Shown in pieces: positions 12,815-26,075 of a DNA stretch of 64,000 nt. The first letter of the stretch is position 1, and each line of letters starts with the position of its first letter. The stretch spans positions 13,140,001-13,204,000 of the forward strand of contig NW_025062478.1 in assembly GCF_000002995.4 (NCBI RefSeq), read 5' to 3'. The stretch is from Brugia malayi. Lineage: Eukaryota; Nematoda; Chromadorea; Rhabditida; Onchocercidae. A program made the position numbers and the translations under genes. The notes under the pieces are model-generated. The model was given only the letters and a program-made list of their open reading frames with translations, did not search any database and had not been told where the DNA came from.

Positions 12815-14515
12815 TATTTTAAAAATTATACTTTTAATGCAAATTACAAAGCAAATAATTTGAAAATATTTTCGAATTATATACAAAAGTCAAATTCTAT
12901 CAAATGAAGTTTTAAAACAATAAGTAAAATTTTTATTGCTAAAATTAGTCACTAATGCTGTAATTTTCTAATTTTAAATTTGAAATTACTAATTTATTTT
13001 TTATTGTTATTTACTAGTTTAAAATATGTAATTTCCATAATGTGATCGAAATAAACTTTCATCATTAATAAATTTACAATTTTCCTTGATATGCATTCAA
13101 TCTTTTTATAAAAGATAAATTTAATAGCAAAAAAAAGAAAGAAAGAAAGAAGATAAAAAAGATAGATAATAGATTAGATAAATATGTTTACGGTGATATA
13201 TTTTCCATATAATTATTTACGATGATTAGTATTTTGAATTATTCATTTAAAAGAAAATTAAAAGAAAAATTTAAAAGAGAAAAATTTATTAATTTAAAAG
13301 AAAAAAAAAAGAATGATCATTTTTATCAATAATTTCTATCAATTATTCTTTTTTCTTTTCATATATATATATATATATTTTTTTTTTTTCAAAGATATTA
13401 AATTCGAAAATGAAATAATACATCAATAATTATGAAACAGTGGATGAAATTTAACATTTCAGTGATATTTTTTTACTTAATAAGTATATTTTTAAATGAA
13501 GGCATTAAAATTTAGTGTATAAAAAAATTAAAACTTAATAAATTAAATGAATATTAATTGGAATACTTTAATTGGAACACAAAAATCAATTTTGTGGTTA
13601 AATCTTCGATTTTCTAAAACTCTCTCTTCGCTACTTTTTCCTATTAACAAACACATTTCATTTCTTTGCCATTTTCTATTTTTTAAATTTTTTGAACATC
13701 TAATAATTTTATATGAATAATATTCAAATTATTCAAACAAGGAAGAGAAAAAAGTTTAAATTATTCTTGATTTGTACTGGAATTGTAAAAATTAAAGATT
13801 GGAAAAAAAAGACTTCGTTCTAAAAAAAAATTCAAACAGTTCAAATTGTACAAAAAAAAAAAAAAAAAAAGGTTTTCGTCTAGAAAAGTTTAGATAGTTT
13901 AAATTATATGAAAATTTATTATTATTTAAGCTATATTTTTCGGTTTTTTTTCTTTACGAAGGATGGATTTCTAATTTTTTTTTTCTTTTTTTTTTTTTTT
14001 TAGATATTAATTTTTGATAGAAATCAATATAAAAATTAACGAAAAAAACATTTTTATTAGAAAATTTACAATTTTATTCCTTATAAATTCATTAGCAAAT
14101 TTAAGGAAATATTCATATTACACAAGCTGAAAGAATTTCAAACAAATATGTTCAAATTCAAGAAAAAAAAAAGAAGACAATTGAATATGAATAATTTCAA
14201 AGTTTATTAAACTTTTTTCTCTAACTTACACAATAGATTTTAAGAATATTAATTTCTAGTTTATATTTCATTTTAATAATATATTGGATAGTAATTGAAA
14301 AAAAAGGAGAATTTTTCAAAAATTATTAACAATGTTATAGATTAAAATGTTAATTTCAATTTCTGGCTTATTTAATGCAAACGTAAAAACAACATTTCCA
14401 ATAATAATAATATAATTAGAATTTACTTACTGCTTACTCATTAAGCTTAAATCAATCAGTGATTCATTAGTGTATTTTGCTAATATAACAAGCATTATGC
14501 TAATGTCAAATATTA

Positions 14516-14543
14516 TAATACATTAGCTAATGCTAATGTATTA
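14516..14543. repeat. 11-bp perfect inverted repeat
   Basis: TAATACATTAG and CTAATGTATTA are exact complements around a 6-base loop CTAATG. The hairpin sits within a cluster of GCTAAT and ATTAGC words from 14475 to 14545. Confidence 0.7.
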
Positions 14544-15283
14544 AAAATGAAAAAATTGATTTAATAAGAGTTTTTAAAAAATAATTTCAAATAATTTTTT
14601 ATATTTGCCAGAATAAGTTATTTTTTAATAAAAACCATACATTATGTTTTTGAGTTTTTTTTTTCTTTTACAAATCAAAACCTTTCCAACTTATTAATAT
14701 ATAGCAAACAATTAAGTTATATTAGTAAAATTTCAATCTTCTTTTTTTGAAAATTTCAAATGAAAAAGGGAAAAGTGAGTGTAAAAATATATATTAAATT
14801 AAAAAACTAATCTAAATAAGAGCAAAATTTTCACTGTGATTTTCATTTACATTAAATCAAATTTCACTGACCAAATATTAATTTTTAATTTTCATCATTT
14901 TCTTTTCACTTTTATATCATAGCCGAGAAGAAAGAGCAAAAAATTTATTAAATCAGAAATTAAAGTAAACAAGAGCTGCACTACAATTATGGTTTACATT
15001 AAATTTAATTTAATTTAATTAATCTAATGCTAATTTTTGGTTTTTGTCATTTTTCTTTATAATTTAACTAAATCAATTTAGATTTTTGTTAAATTTAAAT
15101 TTCTCTTTCTTTTTTCCTTTTTTTTTAAAAGTTTTTGAAGATTTGTTCCATCATATCACTTCGTATCCGTTCATATCTATCATCTTCAATGCTGACAAAA
15201 TAACTGCCATTCAGTACATTTTCATTTTTACTTTAAAATATTCATTCATTTTCAATTGTTAGCAAAAATTTCATTTTTTTTTC

Positions 15284-15393
15284 TATTCCTTCCTAAAATG
15301 ATCTATCAACTATTCCATCCTGAAATGATCTATCAACTATTCCATCCTGAAATGATCTATCAACTATTCCTTCCTGAAATGATCTATCATTTC
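15284..15393. repeat. 27-bp minisatellite, about 4 copies
   Basis: The word CCTGAAATGATCTATCAAC (first copy CCTAAAATG) starts at 15292, 15319, 15346 and 15373, an exact 27-base period with only a few base changes between copies. Confidence 0.9.
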
Positions 15394-16226
15394 GTAAAAT
15401 TTAAACTTGAATAGTTTTTCTTTTTCTTTTTCTTTTTTTTTCTAAAAATTTCACATTGTATTTCTTTCTTATTTATTATTCTTTTCTCTTTTTTCAAGTT
15501 AAAAAAAAAGGTTTTTTTTTGACTGAATGTTCATTTTCATTACTCTTTTTTTCTGTTTTTTTTTTTTTTTTTTTTTTTTTTTGACTAAATTTCATTAATT
15601 TAAGCTTTTTTTTTTATGCACTCTGCTTTTGGAATCATTTTTTGTTTTAAAATTTGATAAAAAAAATTATTTTCTTTCCTTCTTTTTTTCAAAAAAAAAA
15701 CAATTTGAAGATAAAAAAAAAGAAAGGAAAAAGTGACATTGATAGAGAAAATTGAGACAATATTTTAATTTCATCGGAACTGTAATTTGATCTTATAAAA
15801 ATTAGCAATACTTAGAAAGGATATTTTAAAGAAAAAAGAAAAAAAGCTTTGTTTTCTTTCGTTTCATTTTCTTTTTCTCCCATTCTCTGCCTTTCATAAA
15901 TTCAATTTTTGTTCTTTCAAAAGGATAAATTTTTACAAATTAATCTTTGCTCTTCTTTTCTTCTCATAATTTCTTCCTCATTTTTTTTTTCATAGGTATC
16001 ATCTATCTATCATTACGAATATACTTTCACTCGTCGTTCCCCATTTGCTATGTTATTTAAGATTATTAGTTTCAACTACAGAATTACAATTGTTATGTCT
16101 GTTTTAAAATTTTGAAAATTTTCATTTCAACAAGTTTATTCCACATGTCAATCAACTATAACTTAAAGGAATATATTTTTTTTTACCATCCTATTTGATC
16201 GCTTTTTCTTTTTTGAACAGGATTAA

Positions 16227-16273
16227 CATATGCTACAATATATTTTTCAAGTATCAAAATATGTTGCAGTATG
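16227..16273. repeat. Imperfect hairpin
   Basis: CATATGCTACAATATATTTT and AAAATATGTTGCAGTATG are complementary apart from a few mismatches or wobble pairs, with a loop of about 9 bases. It is just upstream of the 16.3-16.7 kb repeat cluster. It has miRNA-precursor size but could be a decayed mobile-element end. Confidence 0.45.
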
Positions 16274-16321
16274 TCTTATTCAATTGAATTTTTCATTTCC
16301 ATTATTGGAAATTTGCTGCCA

Positions 16322-16380
16322 CACTATACCTATGCTGTATATACGATACCGTATGGTACCGTATACGCTACCGTATACTT
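16322..16380. repeat. TACCGTAT repeats around a GGTACC palindrome
   Basis: The words ATACCGTAT, GGTACCGTATAC and TACCGTATAC occur back to back. The block is self-complementary around GGTACC and richer in C and G than its surroundings. Confidence 0.6.
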
Positions 16381-16431
16381 TTGACAAGTTTTGACAGATG
16401 TGTAGAAGTCATTTTGTAGATAATTGGGATA

Positions 16432-16735
16432 GAAATCGCTTCAATTAATCATATTAAATCATAATGCTCATAATCCTCTTACTCTATTCTCTTTTGTCTA
16501 CAGTATACATTTACAGTACCTAATGCTGTATCATATGATATATATGATATCAAAGAGTTCTGCAGCATAATTATCAACTAGTTATGATGCTGAAGTCGCT
16601 TTAATTAATCATATTTGATCATAATTCTCTTATTGTATTCTCTTTTGTCTACAGTATACATTTACAGTACCTAATGCTGTACCATATGATATATATGATA
16701 TCAAAGAGTTCTGCAGCATAATTGTCAATTAGTTA
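16432..16735. repeat. 160-bp tandem duplication with conserved stem-loop
   Basis: Two copies start at GAAATCGCT (16432) and GAAGTCGCT (16592), a 160-base offset. The best-conserved part runs from CTCTTTTGTCTACAGTATAC to CTGCAGCATAATT. In both copies AATGCTGTA and TGCAGCATA flank a CATATGATATATATGATATC core, so each unit can fold into a stem-loop. Confidence 0.8.
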
Positions 16736-18063
16736 TGGCGCAAAATGTAAGTTACAAAGTTGAAAATTCACAGTTACAAATGATCTTTGTTATATAATAC
16801 TCTGTGTTTTCTTTTCTCATTTTCAATGGTATGTTGTTAGTATCAGCAGATTAATGAATGCGTTAAATTATGAATAAATTTTGGGTGGAATTTATAGCTA
16901 AATTATACAAATAATTAATTATTCATACACTTGTTGCTTAATTAATTTATTATCAAATAATTTTTTTCACAATTTATTGTTTGCCTTTTTTTTTGAAATA
17001 ATATTTCGTTAAAAGGAGTAGAGTGAGAAAATGCAATTAGACATTTTATGTAAATGGTAAAATTAATGCAGTAATTTCAAATTTGATTTTGAAAGTCTAC
17101 GAGTAATTCGGAGGCTAAAAATGGAATATTTATTGCTTTATATTAATATTTAAAAAAAAGGAAATAAAATTGAAGCTGAAAAATGAAATGAAAAAAGCAA
17201 AATATTTAATGAACAATGAAAGGAAGCAACATTATGAATAATTTAATTAACTATAAATTATTTTGCTTTCTGCATTCAAAATAGATGTTTGAAATTAAAA
17301 AAGTTGCTTAAATTCTGTTTTCATTTTTCTTTTTAAGAAAAGGTTACCAATAATTTATCATAATTAATTGTAAAATTTAAATGAATTTCCAATCAAATTT
17401 CTATCTTTCTGGGAAAACGTTTTCATCAAACACACTTAAAAATGGCATATCAAATATTTTAGTGCATTCATTCATTATGTATTTAATAAACAAATTTGTT
17501 AAATTTACATTGGAAACAATCTGAACTTTGAAAATTAGCCGCATCGATTATTTCCGATATAGTTTAATTTGATTAATTGAATATTAATTTTGATTTTATT
17601 AACAAAAACTTGCTGAATGTGTTTGAAAAGAGCAAGTAAATTTAAGTAAAAAATGAATATTATTTAGATAAGTAAAGTTATTATTTCATATATGCATATA
17701 TATTTGTTTGTTTATTTGATTTATTATTTTTGCAAGTACTTTAATATTAGTGTATTGTTTTGTTTGGTTTTCTATTTAACTATAGTTTCCAACTTTAGTT
17801 TTCCAAGTTCTATTTCTTTTTTTTTCTGCCTGATTTGCCTCTTTATCTACCAATTAATCAATTTTAGTAATTTATTTGTTTATATGTTTAACAATTTTTT
17901 CTTGCATAAAATATTAAGTTGATTTTTTTAAAGGACTTCAAGCAAATATTTCTTTTTTTTTTTTTTTTTTTTGTGAAAGGAATAATTCTGTTCTTTAAAA
18001 GTGATGTAAACTTTTTTTATAAGCTAATATTTATTTGACAATTATGTTTATATTTTCTTTCCC

Positions 18064-18067
<4 letters not shown>

Positions 18068-18095
<28 letters not shown>
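18068..18095. repeat. (CT)n microsatellite
   Basis: About 14 CT dinucleotides in a T-rich stretch; the source of Ser-Leu runs in the local open frame, which is not a gene. Confidence 0.85.
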
Positions 18096-20929
18096 CTGTT
18101 GCTATGAAGCTTTTCTTGTTAGCATTGAATTATATAATTTTTCAACTTTCCATCAATTTTGTTTACAATCAAAAAATAATAGACATACGTAAAGAGATTC
18201 AAATTGATGTTTTTTTTTCCTTCAAATATTACTATAATATATGTAAATTTTGAGTTTTTTTTTATTTTTTTACAATTTTTTAACTTTAAACTTTCCTTCT
18301 TTTTACTTAATTGTTTAAAATATTTATTTAATTTAATATCTGACAAAGAAAAATTTATTTTTTTCTATTAATACACTTTAAAAATTGTATTTTTTTTTTT
18401 TTCAAAATGATAAAATATGGAAATTCTCATAAATCTTTATTTTGAGTGATAAGATTTTAAACAAACAAAAAGAGGAAATTATACTGTTTTATACTTTCTT
18501 GTTTAATTTAAATAGAAATTTGTAGCAATTAAAAAGAAAAAACTAATAACTACTATTTGCTGATTGATAATAAATTTTATTTATTATCAATTGCCAAAAA
18601 AATTAATTTATTTAATTTTATTCTGTATACTCTATAAAAAATGATGAAAATAGTTTTTCGAAAGTTACACAAACAGTTTATTTCAGCTTTAAAATCTTTT
18701 TTGCTTTTTTTTCTAAAAAAAAAAAAAACTTTCCCTAATGGAAATTTTCTCATTTCAATCTGACAACTGCGATTTCCTACATTCGGTCAGATGTTTTTAT
18801 GACTGAAATTAAAATAAATTTTCTTTTTCGCTTTACCATGCAATTTTAATATATATATATGTGCTGGAATTATTTGAATATTTTCAAAATTTAATATTTA
18901 GAAAAAAAAAATTGATCAAATGATTTAAATCAAAATGTTTTAATACTCCTTCCTCCAAATTTATTTAATGTTTTATATTAAAATTCATTCGATTCTAAGT
19001 AATTTTATTCTTTATCACTTTATCATGAGATATTCAATTTATAGCTTTTCATTTATAACTTCTTGCATCAATAAAATATTTTTATCCCATAAAAACAAAA
19101 ATTAAATTTAAATTTTTCAAAATAACATTAAAATCATAATTTCTAAAACATTATTTACAATATAAATGAGAAGACATACACTGTTAATATTATCTTTCGA
19201 ATGATGGTAGTGATGCTATAAAATCGAGATTAATTTAGTACTGATAACAATTACAATGACTAAAACTGTGATAATAATCTTGATAAAATTTGATAAATAA
19301 ATAAAAAACATAATGTTCATTATTTTTGAAAAAATAAATATTTCTAGTATTTTACTGAAAATTTGTTAAAAAAATCAAATAAATAAATAAAAAATATATC
19401 AAAGACATTGTCATCTGATAATGCTACCTTGAAAGATTTATTTTACTAAAAATATTTTAATATTCGTGTTGAAAAAAAAAATCTTACAGCATGCATTTTA
19501 TTTAATTTGACAAATAATGAATTCACATAAAAGATGATAATTTCTTTTTTTTTTTCTTTTTTGAAAATTTTTGAAATTTATCATTTGTTACTTCAAAAAA
19601 AAAAAAAAAAAGAAAGGAAAAAACAAACAAAAATTTCTATAATTTCAAAAATTTAAAATGGGAAAGAAAAAGTGTTACAAAAAATAATCAAAAAAAAAAT
19701 AAAAAAATAAAATAAAATAAAATAAAATAAATGAATTAATGGATTAAATCGCTTCTTTTTTTTGTGCACTTTTAATAGTTTCTTTTCTATTATACAACAA
19801 TTTTTGTTTTAAAAAAAAAAAAAATTTTTTTTTTTCATTTAATTTTAACTTTATGTTATCATTTTTGTTTATTTCTTTATCTATCACAGCAATGAAATTT
19901 CCTGCAAATATTTACAGAAAAAGCAAAAATTTTTATTCAGAAATTTGAGATATTAAATTGAATATGAAGGAAATTAGCATTTCATTTAGAATTTGCTAAT
20001 TTTTTTTTTTTATTACGCAAATTAAATAATATTAACTTATATATATATGTAAGTATATATAATATGGATACATTTGAAACGAATCAATAATTTGCATATT
20101 TAAGTATTAGATTTATTTTCTTTAGAATATTTGCTAAAGTTATCTTCCAATTATATTATAAATTGATAATAAAAGGAAATCGTTGTTAGGTAATATTGCA
20201 AAGTAATTTTAATAATATCATTTCAATGTTATTATAATAACTTCATGATGTGACATTTTTATATCAAATTTTTGTTGTTGAAAAGCTTTCAACTATTGAA
20301 TACTTTTGATAGAGAAATATCTGTTATAAAAAGATGATAGTAATCATGATAAGTAAAGTTAAATATAATTTTCTTTTCTTTTATTTTTTTTTTTTTGTTA
20401 AAGAATTAAAATTAACCAAAAAAAAAAATCGATTACTACGAATTGTTGTATTATTGTAAGTACAGCTTTAGGTGAGTACTAAAAATACGCATTATTTAAT
20501 GAATAAATAAATTATAATAAAATTGAGCTTAAAAAAATCAAAATAAATTAAGAAATAACAAAAAATAGAGTGAAATGAGATGAAAAAAATTTTTCTTTTT
20601 TTTTTTTTGTAAGAAATAAAAATCTACAAATGAAAGTATTAAATGGAATGAAAAATTATAAGAAAAGAAAAATATATAATATAAAATACGAAAAAAAAGG
20701 AAAGAAATAGGAAAAACTTTAATATATATATGCAACAGAAAGCTATGAAATCAATTACTTTTTAATTTTATTATTAGAAAAGTAATAAAAAGCATTTTAA
20801 AAAAAAAAAAATAGAAAAAAAAATGGGAAACGGAAGAAAAAGCATACATTTCATTATATCTTATCCTTTCAACAATATATATTAAAGAAGTATTATGATA
20901 TAAATATTGTTGAACATCATTTATCATTT

Positions 20930-21340
20930 CTTACTTTTGCTATCATTATCACTATCAGTAACAACAATATCAACAACTTCATTCTACACTAATCATTATT
21001 ATCGGATATTATTTTCAACTCTAATCATTGTGATTATTTTTGTTATCATCATTATTAACTATTATCGCGAGCGCTCATTATCATCATTATCACTAATCAT
21101 TACTCATCATCAGTCATTAATCGTTATCACCAACAATCGTTGCTGTTTATATGGTTAATCATCATTTTCATCACCCTCATCATCATTTTTTAATGACTAT
21201 TATCGCCATTACTATATTATTATTACTATCATTATTATTCTAACATAATATTGTTATTATCATTATTATCACCAGCCACCATTATCATTATTATTATACC
21301 AGTCATTTTATCGTTTACATTAAAAATGATAATTAATGTT
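20930..21340. repeat. Degenerate TCA/TTA-rich tract
   Basis: Roughly 400 bases of mixed ATT, ATC and TCATTA words with interruptions. It looks like a decayed trinucleotide or hexanucleotide array. The 83-codon frame inside it encodes Ser/Ile/Leu repeats and is not credible as a gene. Confidence 0.5.
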
Positions 21341-23086
21341 ATTCATTATCTATGACGATTTTGCTTAAATAATGAACAAATAACACTAACTAATAGCCAA
21401 CCAATTTATCTATTGATTAAATTTTTGTCGTAATATACTTTTCAATCCTTTTAATTTACTCAATTCATTTGTTTACATTACTCAAAAAGAAAAACAAAAA
21501 ACTGATTAATGATCTTCATCATTACTGCTAATTTTCTATCGTTACCTTGGTTTCGTTTAACTCACTTTTTTTCTTGCTAAAATACAAAATAAACAAACAA
21601 ATAAAATCAAAATCAGTCATGAAGAAAAATTATTTTAAATTATACATTTATTATTTAAAAAGTGTATAAGTTGAATTTATCTTATAAATATAAACTTATT
21701 TGATTTAAAGATAAATTGATCATTCAACTGATTATTTCAATTTCTTGTGGATAGGCAAATAATTTTATTGCATAGATTGTTGGTATATCGAATGGGAAAA
21801 AAGCAGTGAAAAATTTAATGATAATTTTGAAATCAGTTTAGCTTTGATCAAAAGGAAAAAAATCAAAAATTTTTTTGCTTAAAAAAAAAACAAAATTTTT
21901 TTCTAACAATATTACACATTTTAAATGCAAACAAATTAATCAACAATGATAATAAGTTTAGTTAGGAATTTTTTTTAAAATTTTACGTCAAATATGAAAT
22001 CTTTTTTCCATAATTTTAACTTTTCTTCATACAAAATGTCAATCATATTTTTGGTTAAATTTTTATTTCCAAACGGATTGTATAATAAAATGGAAAAAAA
22101 AAAAAATAAAAATTGTTTAAACCATCTGGCAAGCTATATGAAATAGCTAAGCTAATTTCAAAGTCAATTATTAATCAATCTATTTTCTGTAATATCGTAT
22201 TTGTTTCTTTTTCTTAGTTTTCTTTTTTTTTTAGAACTCTTTTTGTAATCACAATTCATTGAAGAAAATTAAATTAAATCGAATTCAAAGTTAATTCAAT
22301 TCTATATTTATTACGCGAAGATATGAACATTTCTTTTACTTATTTTTTTGATGAAAAGAAAGAAAGACCAATAAATTATGATATGTTCCTAAGTATGTTA
22401 ATAAAGTCAAAATTAATTCAAATTAAATCAAGTTGATTTCCTTGCAACTTGAAATTTCCTTTTAATCTGAATACATAATGTAATTTAATTAATGCCAGAA
22501 TTTGATTGAATTTAAAGTGATGTGAAAATTTCTGAAAAAAAACTTTACATCAGATCATTTTCAATGAGATTTCAAATTAATGTTTGCAAAATAAATGCTA
22601 AATATCAATCATATGCTTAAGAATATTCCTAAAAAAATCTGACAACAATTTTTTCATTTTTTTATTTTTATTTTGAACATTTGCATTTCCAGATCATAAA
22701 TAATTCAAATAAAAATAAGTGATTTTTTCTACTATGATTTTAACTTGTTAAATATCATTTTAAATATAGTACTTCCCTTTTTTACAGTACAACTTGTAAT
22801 GTTTTCTAGAATAGAAGAACTTTTTAATTTTAAAATTTTGATAAAAGTTTCGTTTTCCTTGTCGAAAAAATTGAAAATAATTTTAAGCATAGGAAGATGA
22901 ATGTGTAACAGCTGGAATACTTTTTCATTTTTTTTTTTTTTCCTTTTTTTTGGTGTTTTCCATCAAACAAGAAGGAAAATGGTTTGAAACAAAAAGAAAC
23001 AGACGAAATAAATGTTGTTCAATTCTCAGGAATGGAAAAAAAAGAATGTTAAAAATTTCGTTCTCATTAACTTTTAACAATACTAA

Positions 23087-23160
23087 AATTCAGCTACAAT
23101 TTTTATTTCAATCTTAAATTTAGCTACAATTTTTATTTCAATTTTAAATTTAGCCATATT
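23087..23160. repeat. 30-bp tandem repeat, 2.5 copies
   Basis: AGCTACAATTTTTATTTCAA starts at 23092 and 23122, and a diverged third copy AGCCATATTTTT starts at 23152, giving a 30-base period. Confidence 0.75.
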
Positions 23161-23622
23161 TTTTTCTTTATTGCGACTGCAAATTTCAGCAATTTTTTCT
23201 TCAAATTTTAAATTCAAGGGTTGACATATCATTCTTGTTTAAACTACAGCTTAAATCATAATTTTTATTTGAATCTAAATCAAGTATATGAGTATTCAGA
23301 TATCAGATATTTTTAGTCTATCAATACATCTCTTACATCCAGTGTTAAAATTTCATTATATTTTTGGTATATCGGTATATTTTTAGCATTTTAATATATT
23401 TGTATTAAACGTTAGTATCTTTGAAGTAAATTCTTGACATATTAGTATACTTTTAGTATTATTTTACCTACATTTGTAACGTAACAATATGTTATTAACT
23501 TTTATTATATATAAAGCAGATTATGCATGCATTCCTTATCATATCATAATATTTGTTAGCAAACAATCATTTAATTAAAACTAATTAGTACATAATATAC
23601 AGCACATTTACAATCATATACA

Positions 23623-23755
23623 ATGCACGGTACACTTAATCGTTGTGTGATGTACATTATGCGCAGCCATTGTATACGGTATACTCAATACAGTATGCAC
23701 ACTGTATGCAATATACAGTGGGTATACTGTATGTTGCATACAGTATACCCGCTGT
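23623..23755. repeat. Clustered palindromes with GTATACTGTATG arms
   Basis: CAGTGGGTATACTGTATG and CATACAGTATACCCGCTG are 18-base inverted arms with one mismatch and a 3-base loop. Just before them, ACAGTATGCACACTGTATGC and TGTATACGGTATAC are further self-complementary words. The G+C content is well above the surrounding DNA. It could be a MITE-like remnant or a structured element; no transposase or long terminal repeats are visible. Confidence 0.8.
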
Positions 23756-25960
23756 TATATCCAAATTTTTTTTTTTTTTTGTTCAATATATATAAAATAA
23801 TTTAGTTGGTGAAATATTTTTTTTGATGAAATGAAAAAGAAAAATGTAGTTATAAGAAGAAAATTTCATTTGATAATTTGCCATTAAAGTTCATTCATAT
23901 TTCATTTTATTATCTCTCGATTTTCTGAATTTTTCACAACTATTCTTCACTTTATTCATATTCTCTTATAAAATTTTCATTCTAAAGAAGGAATAACTAT
24001 GAGAAAAAAAAAATAGCAATGAATATTAAAAAGTAATTTGCTATTTAATTTATTATTCAATTTTTCTCATCAATCTTTTTTTCTTCCTTTTTATCTTTTC
24101 ATATATTCTCAATATATTTTAAATGAATATAATGGTATGAAAATAAATGTTTAATATTAAGTAAAAAAAGATAAACTGAAATAAAGTGAAGCAAAATAAA
24201 GAATTAGATTTTTTTTTTCTTTTTTGTTTTTTGCAAAGAATTTTAACCTAATATATTTTTGACTGAATAAATTGCTTAATTATTGTTCTTTTTATATTAC
24301 GCATTACTAACTATAATGATCAGTTGATACTATTAGGATATTACTCTAAATTAATTTTCAAGTAATTATGATTTTAATGCAAAAAAAAAAAGACAAAATC
24401 AAGAAGAAGTAAAATCATTTTTTACGTTCTAAACTAAGAAATATTATTTTGTGAAATTAGAAAATACATGAAATTAGCAATGATAGCATATGTACTTAAC
24501 AAATGGTTCGTTCTAAATTCATTTTTCTCGTCTTTTCTTCTTCCTTTTTTTTGATGCTTTGACTTTTTTTTTGTTGGCTTAAGATGTAATAAACTATAAA
24601 ATATTTTATTGCTTCATTTTTATTTACTTATTTTTTTATTAGCAAAATGAAATGTAAGATGTTATAATAAGTGGCTAATAATTAAAATGAATTTGATCCT
24701 TCATGTTTTTTTAACTTTTTTCTTTTCGTTTTTTAGAATTTTATCCTTCTAAATTTTTAGTTTTTTTCTGACTTTTTAGTTTCCTTTTTTAATATTTTGA
24801 AGCTGTATAATATTTTGATTTTGTTATAAAATTTAATATTTAAGTTATAAAAAGTTTTAAGTTAGTTTTAAGTTTCACTTATTCAAATTCTATTTCTATT
24901 ATCAAATTTATCCTAATTTAACTTCATCCTTATTAATGCTTAAAAAAATATCATGATAAAGTGGTATTGGAAATGATCGAAGATTGATCAAGTGTATGTT
25001 TGTTTAATCAATCAACAGATTAGGATAAGGCTTTACCTTATTGCTATTTATGTCATAGGCGATTTCTTTCTTTCTTTAAAATAGAATTAAGATTATTTGA
25101 TAAAATATTTCAAGAAACAAACATTGGAAAATTTTGATAATCAAAACATTTATAAGCTTTTATTCTGAACCGAATAAAATTCATAGCAATAATGATATAA
25201 TTAATAATAATAATGAGTTGTGCTTTTTTTTTTTTTTTTGTAAATCCTTAGATATCTAGAAATAATTTTTTTTTAAAAAAAAGATTAACAAAAAAAAAGA
25301 AAGAAAAACAAGTTTATCAAATGGATCGATGAATATAATCTTAAGCTTTCTTCAAAAAGATATCCTTTCCATCATCATTTGAATAAATGTGACAAGTATA
25401 AATGAGCCTAGTTGTTTATTGACATGCATGAAATAGCATGCAAATGATGCAACATATTATCATTTTGCATTGGTTCATGTTTATTCAAAATTAAAGTGGT
25501 TTTTGAAATAGAGATAGAAAGTAATAGATGACATAGATAAAAATTTAGCTGAAAATAGAATTTGTTGTGGATAAAAAAAAGAGAAATAAATTAAATTATA
25601 TAGTATGCTATTTGCTTCCTCTTACATTCTCATCCTCAATTTCAATTTTATTCAAAAATTTTATTTGGAAACATACATCATTTTACTTATTAAACATTCT
25701 GTGAAGTCTATAAAATATAAAAATAATGATGAATGATAAATTGTTACAGTTTTTATTCATTCATTAATTGTTGACTGATTGATTTATTGATTTATTCATG
25801 CGTTTTTTTTTATTATTTACAACTGCAAACTTTTTTTTTCTCAATATTTTCTAATAATGAAAATTATATTTGCTCTACAAATCAAAAGCGGAATTTTTTT
25901 TTTGAGTATTTACAGATTGAGATGAAAGATCAAAGAATTTTTCTCTTTCTTTCCTGCATT

Positions 25961-26075
25961 ACTAGGAATGAATTTTTTTTTCTTCCAATATCAGGAATTG
26001 ATTTTTTTCTTCTCGTAAATATCAGGAATGAATTTTTTTTTCTCCGGTATATATCAGGAATGAATTTTTTCCTTT
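25961..26075. repeat. About 30-bp repeat with T-runs, 4 copies
   Basis: AGGAATGAATTTTTT-like units start at 25964, 25993 (AGGAATTGA), 26023 and 26055, spaced 29, 30 and 32 bases. The local 98-codon frame is a by-product of this array. Confidence 0.7.

Noticed and set aside
20907..21158. 83-codon Ser/Ile-rich frame
   Set aside because: Degenerate TCA/TTA repeat, no domain.
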